Shown here in pieces: positions 18,011-27,066 of a stretch of DNA of 64,000 nucleotides. Below the pieces are notes generated by a model, which was not told the DNA's origin, made no database searches, and saw only the letters and a program-made list of their open reading frames with translations. A program made the position numbers and the translations under genes. The stretch is taken from assembly GCA_963710735.1 (NCBI GenBank), contig CAVQBN010000006.1:124001-188000 (forward strand). Reading direction: 5' to 3'. Within the stretch, counting starts at the first letter, position 1; each line of letters opens with the position of its first letter. The DNA comes from FEN-1297 sp963710735 (GTDB lineage Bacteria > Bacteroidota > Ignavibacteria > Ignavibacteriales > Ignavibacteriaceae).

Positions 18011-20302
18011 GTGTTGAATTATTTTAAGGAGAGACATAACAGCAATTTTCAATTAAAAAATACTAAGCTGTTATTTATTGTTTTTATTATATCCATATTT
18101 TCATTAATCGTTGCAAATAAGTCCCAAGCTCAAAACATCGGAACATTAAGAGGTGTGCTGGTTGATTCAACAACAGGAGAAGTGCTGCCCTTTGGTAATG
18201 TTTTAATTAATTCTCTAAAAACCGGTACAACATCTAATTCTCAGGGATATTTTCTTATCCCTTCTATTCCAGCAAACAAATACTACAAAGTAAGCATTAC
18301 GTATGTAGGATATAAATCAAAATTTATTCGTGTTTATATTTTACCGAATAAAATTACTGATATCAAAGTTAAATTAGCCCCGACAAACATTATGCTGCAG
18401 CCGGTTGAAAAAATCGGGCATAGAACAGTTGAAAAGAATGAAACTGACTTAGGCCTTCAGCGAATTTCTATGAGAAGTGTTGAAATGCTTCCCAAAGGTG
18501 TTGAATCAGATATTTTCAGGTCACTTCAATATATTCCCGGTGTTCAATCAACTGGTGATGTTTCTGCAAGATATTATGTTAGAGGAAGTCCAAGCAATGA
18601 AAATTTGGTTTTGCTAAACGGCATTACCATATATAACCCGTTCCATGCTTTCGGCATATTCAGCGTAGTCGATCCGGATATGATTAATAGTGTTGAGTTT
18701 TATAAAGGAGGCTTCCCCCCTGAATACGGCGGCAGGTTGTCTTCGGTATTAAACATTATTACAAAAGACGGAAATAAAAACAGGCTGAATGCAATGGCAA
18801 GTTCCAGTTTTATAACGGGGAAAGCCCTTTTGGAAGGCCCTATCCCTCATGGTTCTTTTATTATAACCGGAAGGAAAAGTTATTCAACGGAAATACTGAA
18901 AAAATTCTTGAATAACCAAAATGCACCCATTAATTTCTATGATGCCTCTTTTAAATTGAATTACGCAAACCCGAATTTCATTAAAGGTTCTAAATTTATT
19001 ATTGACGGATTCTTCAGCGGCGATCAAATCAATAACAATAATCCTTTCATTGAAGATATGAAATGGTTCAATAATATTCTGGGAATCAGATGGTTCCAGG
19101 TTACAGACGGTCCTTTATTTTATGAAATGGATTTATCTATGAGTAATTTCAAGGGTGAAGTTATTCCAAATCTTAGCAGCACTAGACCAGAGACCAATAA
19201 CGTAGATGATATTTCGTTTAGTTCAAAATTTACTTACATATACAATTCAAAAGACGAATTACATGTTGGGCTCCAAATTAAAGACCTCGACACAAAGTTA
19301 TTCCTGCAAAATTCATTAGGTGCTGTTTCTAATATTGGTTCACAAGGAACTAATATGGATATCTTTACTTATTACAAGTTTTTACGTTACTCAAATTTCG
19401 GAGCTAATATCGGCACTAGGATTGAGTTAACCGGATTGTCACAGCAACCGGGTTCCTCTTTTACGTTAGGGCCTTATGCTAGTCTTACATATAATCTATC
19501 TTCCGCAATTACTTTTAAAGCCGCATGGGGCATTTATAATCAACAGATTACCACTTTATCCGATGAGAATGATGTAATATCATTATTCGAGCCCTGGATA
19601 ATTATGCCTAACTATTTACGACCTTCTTCCGCTATACACTATACTGGCGGGGCGGATATTTACTTTACAGATTTCTTATCACTTGATATCCAGGCCTACT
19701 ATAAGGTTTTACAAAACATTCCTACTTTAAATAATCAGAAAGTACTCGATTCGCAGCCCGATTTAGTTGAAGCAAGCGGTGAATCATATGGCTGGGAATT
19801 TCAACTCAAATATGCAAAAGATCCGCTCAATATTACTGCTTCGTATACATTAAGCTGGGCTTATAAAAATTTAGATGGATGGATTTACTATCCAAGGTAC
19901 GATATTAGAAATTCGTTTAACATTATGATTGATTACAACTTTGGTGCAGGGTGGCGGGCTAGTGCTGTGTGGATTTTCAATTCCGGTCTCCCTTTTACTC
20001 AAAGTATGGGATATTACAATAAATTTTATTTCCAGGATTTTTATTCCAATTGGCAGATTTACGAAAATTACCAGCCTTATGGAATATTAGCTGATAAGGA
20101 TTTGGCGCGCCTTCCGGATTATCACCGGTTAGATTTAAGTGTAAGTAAATATTTTGAAATCTCACCATTCAAATTTAGCATAGATGTAAGCGTTATAAAT
20201 GTTTATAATAGGAAGAACATTTTTTATTTTAACCGCGTTACCGGTGAGCGCATTTATATGTTACCTTTTTTACCTACTGCAACGTTGAAAGTCCAATTAT
20301 GA
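18011..20302 (+). CDS. TonB-dependent receptor with N-terminal carboxypeptidase-like regulatory domain
   Basis: Outer-membrane active transporter of 763 residues. After a signal segment (about 18-41, ending KSQAQ) comes a carboxypeptidase-regulatory-like beta-sandwich (about 45-125; GTLRGVLVDSTTGEVLPFG). The plug domain follows (about 150-260; FRSLQYIPGVQST, YYVRGSPSNENLVLLNG, GGFPPEYGGRLSSVLNI), then a beta barrel. The start is GTG 18011 with GGGAATAAA just before; TTG 18014 is possible. It overlaps the next gene by an ATGA. The pairing with a DUF4249 lipoprotein is a common Bacteroidota arrangement. The ligand is unknown, with no polysaccharide or siderophore genes nearby. Confidence 0.92.
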   Translation: MLNYFKERHNSNFQLKNTKLLFIVFIISIFSLIVANKSQAQNIGTLRGVLVDSTTGEVLPFGNVLINSLKTGTTSNSQGYFLIPSIPANKYYKVSITYVGYKSKFIRVYILPNKITDIKVKLAPTNIMLQPVEKIGHRTVEKNETDLGLQRISMRSVEMLPKGVESDIFRSLQYIPGVQSTGDVSARYYVRGSPSNENLVLLNGITIYNPFHAFGIFSVVDPDMINSVEFYKGGFPPEYGGRLSSVLNIITKDGNKNRLNAMASSSFITGKALLEGPIPHGSFIITGRKSYSTEILKKFLNNQNAPINFYDASFKLNYANPNFIKGSKFIIDGFFSGDQINNNNPFIEDMKWFNNILGIRWFQVTDGPLFYEMDLSMSNFKGEVIPNLSSTRPETNNVDDISFSSKFTYIYNSKDELHVGLQIKDLDTKLFLQNSLGAVSNIGSQGTNMDIFTYYKFLRYSNFGANIGTRIELTGLSQQPGSSFTLGPYASLTYNLSSAITFKAAWGIYNQQITTLSDENDVISLFEPWIIMPNYLRPSSAIHYTGGADIYFTDFLSLDIQAYYKVLQNIPTLNNQKVLDSQPDLVEASGESYGWEFQLKYAKDPLNITASYTLSWAYKNLDGWIYYPRYDIRNSFNIMIDYNFGAGWRASAVWIFNSGLPFTQSMGYYNKFYFQDFYSNWQIYENYQPYGILADKDLARLPDYHRLDLSVSKYFEISPFKFSIDVSVINVYNRKNIFYFNRVTGERIYMLPFLPTATLKVQL

Positions 20303-21261
20303 AAAAACTTGGAATACTTTTATTTGCAATTGTGGTTGTTCTATCAAATTATTCATGCAACAATACCTTTGACCCGAACGCAACTTTTAGAGAAAGATAT
20401 GCTTTAAATGGTATTATGAGAAGTGACACTACATTACAGATAGTAACACTATCAAAAAGCTATGAACTGGGCAGTAACTTTAATCCTTTATCGAATAATC
20501 AGGACCCGGCCGTTGTTGGTGCACAGGTAAATATGTGGTATAGAGATACATTGTATCCGATGAAAGATACAACCATTGCAAGGCAAGATACTTCACGTTA
20601 TAAGGATTCTGTACACTGTTATTACGTTAATAATTTAAAGCCGCAGGCAGATGAATATGTTGATATAGAAGCTTTACTGCCAAGTGGAATTCTTTTGCAA
20701 TCAAGTACAAAACTTCCAGATGCAAATCCTGTTACTTTTTTTGACCAAAATAATGACAAATCTGTCCCTCCTTCTTCTTACCCAGAAAAGGATTTTGTTA
20801 TGGTAAAATGGACTGCACTGAACAATATAATTTATTCACCTAAAATAAATATAATTTATTACCTTAAAGGCTCTTCTGAAAAAAAAGAATGGCCTGTACC
20901 GTTATATTATATTACGGAAAACGGTAAATCTGTTGGTGTTTATCCTCAACAAACTAAATTAAATTATGTAAAAATCAGCATGGAAACGATAGTACAAGCT
21001 TTAAACGAAATACCGCACGGAAATAATAATAAAAGCGATTATTCAATTTCTACTTTTAATGTTGAAGTAGTCACTTATGATGAAAATCTCTCGACTTATT
21101 ATTTATCAATACAAAATGGATTAGATGATTTTACAGTTAGACTTGATAGACCTGATTATTCAAATATCCAGGGAGGATATGGAATATTCGGTTCATATGT
21201 TAGAACAGATTACGCTATCAGGTTTTCATATAATTATTTAAAATCACTTGGATTTGAATAA
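20299..21261 (+). CDS. DUF4249 domain lipoprotein
   Basis: A 320-residue exported lipoprotein. The signal sequence ends with NYSC, placing the lipidated cysteine at residue 20. The mature part begins FDPNATFRERYALNGIMRSD, typical of DUF4249, and ends with a YGIFGSYVRTDY block also common in this family. It overlaps the TonB receptor by an ATGA, so translation is coupled and the two probably form a receptor-surface lipoprotein pair. No enzymatic motif is seen. A role as a lid or docking protein is inference by analogy with SusC/SusD-type pairs. Confidence 0.88.
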   Translation: MKKLGILLFAIVVVLSNYSCNNTFDPNATFRERYALNGIMRSDTTLQIVTLSKSYELGSNFNPLSNNQDPAVVGAQVNMWYRDTLYPMKDTTIARQDTSRYKDSVHCYYVNNLKPQADEYVDIEALLPSGILLQSSTKLPDANPVTFFDQNNDKSVPPSSYPEKDFVMVKWTALNNIIYSPKINIIYYLKGSSEKKEWPVPLYYITENGKSVGVYPQQTKLNYVKISMETIVQALNEIPHGNNNKSDYSISTFNVEVVTYDENLSTYYLSIQNGLDDFTVRLDRPDYSNIQGGYGIFGSYVRTDYAIRFSYNYLKSLGFE

Positions 21262-21267
21262 AATGTC

Positions 21268-22764
21268 GTGAAAACTAAAACAGACATAGAAATAATATTT
21301 CAAAGGATAGTAAATTATTTGCTTGTAATTTTAATTAGCGGAATAGTGCTTTATTCTTGCAGGAGGCAAATATCTGTAACACCTCCCGACGCACCCCCTC
21401 CCAGCGGGTTCATGTACATAGATTCTTATCCAAAAGGTTTCGATATATACCTTGATGGGAAGGATAGGAGAAGAATAACTCCTGATAGTCTTACGTGGTT
21501 AAGTAATGGTATATATAAAATCACATTGAAAAAAGATTTATTTAGGGATTCATCTTTTACCATCAATATACTCGAAGGAAAGAAAAAATCTATGTACATA
21601 GATTTTTCAAAAAACCCCTTGATGCTGGGTAGTATCTATTGCGAAAGCAATCCGGTGGGTGCTGAAATATTTATTAACGATTCCAGTACCGGGAAACTCA
21701 CACCCTCAACATTAAATAATATTCTTCCCGGAAATTATGAAATTAGATACAACTTAAGAAACTACCAAGGTGCCAGTCTAAATGTTTTAGTAAGCAGTTA
21801 TAATAAATCAAACATAAAAATGACACTAGCAGACACTACATTATGGAAGGTCTTCACCACAAATAATTCATCCATTAAGACTAACAATTTAACGTGTTTA
21901 GGTGTTGATAAAAACGATGTTGTCTGGATCGGGACCGATGACCATGGAGTTATAAGTTTTAATGGAAATCTTTGGGGAGGATCTGAGGTCACTGGTGCTT
22001 TACCAGACTGGCATATCAATTGTGTTGCAGTAGATAATAATAATATGATATTTTTCGGTACAAATAATGGATTTGTAACCTATGACGGATCACAAGTGGA
22101 AATATACTCAGCAGGACTACATGGCTCAGCACCCTTATTACCCAATCCTACCATAGAAGCAATAGCGTTTGATAATTTAGGAAATTGGTATATAGGGACT
22201 CAAGGAGGATTAATGGAATCATCAATTACTCAAGACGGCAGAATCTGGATGATGTTTCAGTCGGTAATACCCGACCCTTTTATCACTTCGCTTTTTTATG
22301 ATAATGCAGGTAATCTCTGGGTTGGAACTCATGGCTATGGAATTGCAAAATTAGATATTAATAATAATTGGGAGTACTTTTATACGGGCAACAGTTCAAT
22401 TATAAACAACTTTATCCGGACATTTACTCAAGCACCTTCAGGCGATATCTGGGTAGGATTTGGATCTTCGGTAGTTTTAGGAGGGGAACTTGCAACTTAT
22501 AATGGTACGACCTGGCAAAATTCTTTTGTTATACCTAGTTCAAGTCAAACTTATGCAATATTAATAGATAAGAATAATACTAAATGGGTAGCGACAGATC
22601 AAGGACTGGTAAAATTTAATACAAGTTCAAATGTTATCAATTTTAATTACTATAACACCGGAATTAATATTAATAATGCAACAGGGCTTGCTCAAGATTC
22701 TAAAGGCAATATTTGGATCTCAACATACGGCGGAGGGTTGGTTGAGTATAAAGGCAATTACTAA
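21268..22764 (+). CDS. Lipoprotein with two PEGA domains and a two-component-type beta-propeller
   Basis: A 498-residue protein starting at GTG 21268, six bases after the DUF4249 stop. A signal segment ends LYSC with cysteine 31. A proline-rich linker (TPPDAPPPSG) is followed by two PEGA beta-sandwiches (about 45-115 and 117-190). The remaining about 300 residues form propeller blades of the regulator-propeller type (VWIGTDDHGVISF, LWVGTHGYGIAKL, IWISTYGGGLVEY). Such propellers normally sit in front of a histidine kinase, but here there is no membrane helix or kinase, so it is a stand-alone surface lipoprotein. It is followed by a close paralogue. No clear ribosome binding site is seen, suggesting coupling to the gene upstream. 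Confidence 0.85.
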   Translation: MKTKTDIEIIFQRIVNYLLVILISGIVLYSCRRQISVTPPDAPPPSGFMYIDSYPKGFDIYLDGKDRRRITPDSLTWLSNGIYKITLKKDLFRDSSFTINILEGKKKSMYIDFSKNPLMLGSIYCESNPVGAEIFINDSSTGKLTPSTLNNILPGNYEIRYNLRNYQGASLNVLVSSYNKSNIKMTLADTTLWKVFTTNNSSIKTNNLTCLGVDKNDVVWIGTDDHGVISFNGNLWGGSEVTGALPDWHINCVAVDNNNMIFFGTNNGFVTYDGSQVEIYSAGLHGSAPLLPNPTIEAIAFDNLGNWYIGTQGGLMESSITQDGRIWMMFQSVIPDPFITSLFYDNAGNLWVGTHGYGIAKLDINNNWEYFYTGNSSIINNFIRTFTQAPSGDIWVGFGSSVVLGGELATYNGTTWQNSFVIPSSSQTYAILIDKNNTKWVATDQGLVKFNTSSNVINFNYYNTGININNATGLAQDSKGNIWISTYGGGLVEYKGNY

Positions 22765-22824
22765 AATTTAAATTGAATGAAGTGACTATTCAACTGATCT
22801 TTTATTGGAGCTTTAATAAAACTG

Positions 22825-24300
22825 ATGAATATTAAACTGATTAAAAAGAATTTAGTTTTAAAGACAATATTAATTCCGCTTACCCTATTCTTCCTAGGAA
22901 TTATACTAGGTGCATGCAATCAAAAAGTTTCGGTAACCCCTCCGGATACTCCTCCTCCGGACGGATACACCTTTGTTAATTCTTACCCTGAAGGTTTCCA
23001 AATTTATTTAAATGGACAAGAAAGACGAAGATCTACTCCCGACAGCCTTACTTGGTTAAAACCGGGGACATATCAAATTACTTTAAAAAAAGAATTCTTT
23101 AGAGACACTTCTTTTATGGTAAATGTTGTGGAAGGGGAGAAAAAATCTACTTATGTAGATTTTTCAAAGGACCCCTGGATGTTAGGAAATATTATTTGTT
23201 CAAGTCAGCCGGATAGTGCCGAAATATTTATCAACGATTCCAGTACCGGAAAAATTACACCGGCAACTCTAAATAACATCATGCCGGGATATTATAAAAT
23301 TAGATATCATTTAAAAAATCATCTTGACGACAGTATAAAAATTGCCGTAAGCAGCGGTAAATCGTCTTCTATTACTAAATTAATTTTAGTTGATACTACA
23401 TTATGGCATGACTATACAACTAAGAATTCACCTATAGCTACAGATAATTTAACATGTATAACAGTTGATAAAAAAAATGTTATCTGGACGGGTACTAGTG
23501 GTTTTGGCGTAATAAGTTTTGATGGCATTACTTGGGGCGGAGAACAACTGTTTAGTATTTTGCCCAGCAGTAATGTTAATTGTATTACAGTAAATAAAAA
23601 TGATACTTTATTTATCGGGACAAACAGGGGATTTGTTACATATGACGGATTTAGTAAACATATGTATGGATTCAGAACATCCGGTTTGCCAAATTATTGG
23701 GTTAACGCTATAGGTTTTGATAATTCTGATACTTGGTATATAGGAACACAGGGCGGCCTTACAGCATCAAACGGAACAGCCTGGTTTACCTATAATTTTG
23801 AAACTATACCTGATACTTTTATCACAACAATATTTAGTGATAATTCCGGCAATCTTTGGATTGGTATGAAGAACAAAGGGATAATTAAAAGAGCTAATAA
23901 TAATTGGAAAAGTTACTACGCCAATGGCGCTTCTATAATAAATAATTATGTTAGAGCCATTACAGAATCACCATTAGGTGAAATTTGGGTTGGTTTTGGG
24001 AAATTGTCAGGATCAGGTGGAGGACTTTCTTATTATGATGGTAACGTCTGGCAGAACGTTTATGTTTTACCACCTGCAAGTCAAACCAATGCAATCTTGA
24101 TAGATAAAAATAATGTTAAATGGGTTGCCACAGACCAAGGACTTGTTAGATTTACTAATAGTGCAGATGTTACAGTCTTTAATCACGATAACACCGGGTT
24201 AAATATTAATGATGTAACGGGTGTTGCGCAAGATTCCAGAGGCAATATTTGGATTTCTACAAACGGAGCAGGATTAGTTGAGTATAAAGGCAATCACTAA
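22825..24300 (+). CDS. PEGA/propeller lipoprotein, tandem paralogue
   Basis: A 491-residue paralogue of the preceding protein, with the same order: signal ending in LGAC (cysteine 31), linker TPPDTPPPDG, two PEGA domains, then propeller blades ending NIWISTNGAGLVEYKG. Conserved blocks such as RRSTPDSLTWL and EIFINDSSTGK are almost identical in the two copies, while the propeller loops differ more. This suggests duplication followed by divergence of the binding face. The two lie 60 bases apart and end the TonB receptor operon. Confidence 0.85.
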   Translation: MNIKLIKKNLVLKTILIPLTLFFLGIILGACNQKVSVTPPDTPPPDGYTFVNSYPEGFQIYLNGQERRRSTPDSLTWLKPGTYQITLKKEFFRDTSFMVNVVEGEKKSTYVDFSKDPWMLGNIICSSQPDSAEIFINDSSTGKITPATLNNIMPGYYKIRYHLKNHLDDSIKIAVSSGKSSSITKLILVDTTLWHDYTTKNSPIATDNLTCITVDKKNVIWTGTSGFGVISFDGITWGGEQLFSILPSSNVNCITVNKNDTLFIGTNRGFVTYDGFSKHMYGFRTSGLPNYWVNAIGFDNSDTWYIGTQGGLTASNGTAWFTYNFETIPDTFITTIFSDNSGNLWIGMKNKGIIKRANNNWKSYYANGASIINNYVRAITESPLGEIWVGFGKLSGSGGGLSYYDGNVWQNVYVLPPASQTNAILIDKNNVKWVATDQGLVRFTNSADVTVFNHDNTGLNINDVTGVAQDSRGNIWISTNGAGLVEYKGNH

Positions 24301-24430
24301 ATTTAATTATCGTAAAAAATTAGTATCACTAAGAATTTAAACTACCCCCTGCAAAAATTTCTTTTCTGTAGATTGACTACAAAATTAATTAAATTTCATT
24401 TGTTAATTATTCAATTATTAGGGAAAAATA

Positions 24431-24940
24431 ATGGATACATTCGAAACAATTCTAAATAGAAGAAGCATACGAAAATATACTAACGAGGAAATATCTGAAG
24501 AAAAAATAGATAAAATTTTAAAAGCCGCAATGTATGCACCTTCAGCAATGAACTATCAGCCATGGCATTTTATTGTTATTGATAAAAGAGAGGCCATAGA
24601 TCAAATATTCAATATTAATCCGCATGCAGATATGGTTAAAGGAGCTCAATTAGCAATTATAGTTTGCGGTGATACTAAATTAGAAATGAATATAGATTAT
24701 CTTGTTCAGGATTGTTCATCAGCAACTCAAAATGCACTTCTTGCAATCCATGAATTGGGATTAGGCGCCGTCTGGATAAGCAGTTATCCAAATAAAGAAA
24801 CAATCGAAGGAATAAGAAAATATTATGGACTTCCCGAAAATATAGTTCCGGTTTCAATTATATCTTTGGGGTATCCGGCTGAACAAATTACAACAGAGGA
24901 TAGATTTAATAAAACAAGAATTCATAATAATAAATGGTAA
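24431..24940 (+). CDS. Nitroreductase family protein
   Basis: FMN-dependent oxidoreductase of 169 residues. The N-terminal RRSIRKYTNEEISEE and the APSAMNYQPWHF block form the FMN phosphate and ring site. The central LVQDCSSATQNALLAIHELG and the C-terminal SIISLGYPAEQ are standard for the family. It is cytoplasmic and without membrane segments. It is single, converging with the efflux operon on the other strand, with a hairpin repeat between. It may reduce quinones or nitro compounds; the natural substrate is unknown. Confidence 0.92.
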   Translation: MDTFETILNRRSIRKYTNEEISEEKIDKILKAAMYAPSAMNYQPWHFIVIDKREAIDQIFNINPHADMVKGAQLAIIVCGDTKLEMNIDYLVQDCSSATQNALLAIHELGLGAVWISSYPNKETIEGIRKYYGLPENIVPVSIISLGYPAEQITTEDRFNKTRIHNNKW

Positions 24941-24950
24941 TTATAAAATG

Positions 24951-25004
24951 CGTCATTGCGCCTTTGCGAATATTTTACTTATCGCAAAGACGCTAGGGCG
25001 CTAA
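24951..25004. repeat. Extragenic palindromic element between convergent genes
   Basis: GCGCCTTTGCGA (24958-24969) is partly complementary to TCGCAAAGACGCTAGGGCGC (24982-25001), giving an imperfect GC-rich hairpin in AT-rich surroundings. Sequences of this CTTTGCG/CGCAAAG style are a widespread extragenic repeat type in bacteria. Located between the nitroreductase and the efflux permease stops, it may also act as a two-way terminator. Confidence 0.5.
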
Positions 25005-25023
25005 GTTGTTTGGGGAAACAACT

Positions 25024-26241
25024 TTATTCATATCTAAGTGCATCAATAGGATTAAGAAGTGCTGCTTTTCTTGCAGGATAAAATCCAAAAAATAATCCTA
25101 CCAGAATCGAAAAGCCAAATGAAAGTAGAATTGAAAATGCGGTAATAAAAGTAGGCCATTCGGCTAAGCTGGATATAACTTTTGAACCGGTAACACCCAA
25201 AATAATTCCAAGGATCCCGCCAAGCAAACTTAGAACCAATGCTTCGATTAAAAATTGAGTAAGGATATCTCTTCCTCTTGCACCAACGGACATCCTAATT
25301 CCAATTTCTCTTGTTCTCTCCGTAACTGAAACAAGCATAATATTCATGATGCCGATACCGCCAACTAATAGTGATACTGAAGCAATACTTGCAAGAAGTA
25401 TTGTAAGTATTTGAGAAGTGGCAGTTGCAGCATTAGCTAAATCAGATTGATTACGAATAGTAAAATCATCTCCTTCGTACCGAGCAATTTTATGACGCAT
25501 TCTTAAGAGGTCAGTAATTTGTTTTTGAGCAGTTTCTATAGTATTTGAACTTGTTGCTGAAACTAAAATCTGCCTAATGTATGGGAAATGTGAAAGCCTT
25601 CTTTGAACAGTTGTATAAGGTGCAAGTATAACATCATCTTGGTCCTGTCCCATTGCATTTTGTCCTTTTTTGGTTAATACACCAATAACTTTAAAAGGTA
25701 CATTCCTAATCCTGATATTTTGTCCAACCGGATCAGTATCAGGAAATAAATTATCAGCAACAGTTCTGCCAAGTATACAAACTTTAGCTGCGCTTTTTAT
25801 ATCTTGATCCGAAAAAAAATCGCCATACTGAACATCCCATTCTCTAATTTGTCCGTAATCAACTCCAACACCTTGAATAGAAGTAGCCCAATTTAAATTA
25901 CCCGCAATTACCTGCCCGCCGGCAAATGTTCCTGGTGAAACATAAGCGACTGCAGGGCATTCGTCGCGAATTGCCTGAGCATCTTCCTCCGTTAAAGTTG
26001 TCATCGTACCGGCACCGGATCGAATTCCGCCCTGCTGCTGAGAACCGGGAAAAACTATTAGTACATTAGTACCAAGCGCAGCAATCTGCTGCTTAACCGA
26101 ATACTCTGCACCTTGCCCAATTGCAAGCATAGTTATTACCGCACCAACACCTATAATAATTCCAAGCATTGTTAAAAAGGAGCGCATTTTATTTCGCTGC
26201 AATGCTCGGAATGCAGCAACAAGAATATTTAATATCTTCAT
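25024..26241 (-). CDS. MacB-like ABC transporter permease
   Basis: A 405-residue membrane subunit of a MacAB-type exporter. There is one N-terminal helix (about 20-42), a large periplasmic MacB_PCD domain (about 45-270), and three C-terminal helices of the FtsX fold (about 280-400), the last followed by FGFYPARKAALLNPIDALRYE, the family's usual ending. The ATPase is on a separate gene whose stop overlaps its start by 4 bases. Unlike E. coli MacB, permease and ATPase are not fused. It likely exports lipophilic compounds, peptides or lipoproteins together with the adaptor encoded upstream; the substrate is unknown. Confidence 0.93.
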   Translation of the reverse strand: MKILNILVAAFRALQRNKMRSFLTMLGIIIGVGAVITMLAIGQGAEYSVKQQIAALGTNVLIVFPGSQQQGGIRSGAGTMTTLTEEDAQAIRDECPAVAYVSPGTFAGGQVIAGNLNWATSIQGVGVDYGQIREWDVQYGDFFSDQDIKSAAKVCILGRTVADNLFPDTDPVGQNIRIRNVPFKVIGVLTKKGQNAMGQDQDDVILAPYTTVQRRLSHFPYIRQILVSATSSNTIETAQKQITDLLRMRHKIARYEGDDFTIRNQSDLANAATATSQILTILLASIASVSLLVGGIGIMNIMLVSVTERTREIGIRMSVGARGRDILTQFLIEALVLSLLGGILGIILGVTGSKVISSLAEWPTFITAFSILLSFGFSILVGLFFGFYPARKAALLNPIDALRYE

Positions 26242-27062
26242 GAGTCTTCCTCCTCTTCATCAATTGAAGGAATTGTTTTTAGAACCTCAGAGGCGATTCT
26301 TGGACTATTATTAATTTTATCAGATTTTATTTTTCCATCACGGAAAACAACATGCCTCCTGGCAAAGGATGCAATATCCGGTTCATGAGTTACAAGAATA
26401 ATTGTAATACCTTGATTATTTAACTTTTGAAATATTTCCATTACTTCAACGCTGGTCCGGCTATCGAGATTACCTGTCGGTTCATCCGCTAACACAATGG
26501 AGGGATTATTTACAAGTGCTCTTGCAATTGCTACGCGCTGCTGTTGTCCTCCAGAGAGTTGATTCGGATAATGATAGATCCTTTCTTCAAGCCCAACAAT
26601 ATTTAGCGCTGCAATAGATTTATCTTTTCTATCTTTATTTGAGACCGAACTGTAAAATAAAGGTAATTCCACATTTTCAAGTGCAGTCGTTCTACTCAGT
26701 AAATTAAATCCTTGAAATACAAAACCAATCTTTTTATTTCTTATTAATGCTAATTCATCTCTTGTAAGTTTTCCAACTTCAATGCCATCAAGCGTATAAG
26801 TTCCTTTTGTGGGTTTATCAAGACAGCCGAGAATATTCATGAATGTAGATTTACCAGAACCTGAAGCGCCCATTATCGCAACAAATTCTCCTTTTGAAAC
26901 TTCGACCGATACGCCGCGAAGTGCATGAACTTCAACTTCGCCTAAAGTGTAAGTTCGGGTAAGATGCTCTATCTTAATTAGCTTACCATCAGTATCTTTT
27001 ATTCCATCAGAAAACTTACTTTCCAATTCTGATGTTATTGGAGGTGAAATTATTTTACTCAT
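26238..27062 (-). CDS. ABC transporter ATPase of a MacB/LolD-type exporter
   Basis: Nucleotide-binding subunit that powers the adjacent permease. The start is ATG 27062 with AAGGTAAC just before it, four bases after the adaptor stop, giving 274 residues. Walker A GASGSGKST, the Q-loop FQGFNLLSRTT, the signature LSGGQQQR, Walker B IVLADEPTGNLDSRT and the switch histidine in LVTHEPD are all present. The LolD/MacB subfamily is shown by the ALRGVSVEVSKGEF start. A C-terminal extension of about 45 residues is acidic (ending IDEEEEDS). The gene is in a tight three-gene operon. Confidence 0.95.
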   Translation of the reverse strand: MSKIISPPITSELESKFSDGIKDTDGKLIKIEHLTRTYTLGEVEVHALRGVSVEVSKGEFVAIMGASGSGKSTFMNILGCLDKPTKGTYTLDGIEVGKLTRDELALIRNKKIGFVFQGFNLLSRTTALENVELPLFYSSVSNKDRKDKSIAALNIVGLEERIYHYPNQLSGGQQQRVAIARALVNNPSIVLADEPTGNLDSRTSVEVMEIFQKLNNQGITIILVTHEPDIASFARRHVVFRDGKIKSDKINNSPRIASEVLKTIPSIDEEEEDS

Positions 27063-27066
27063 ATTG

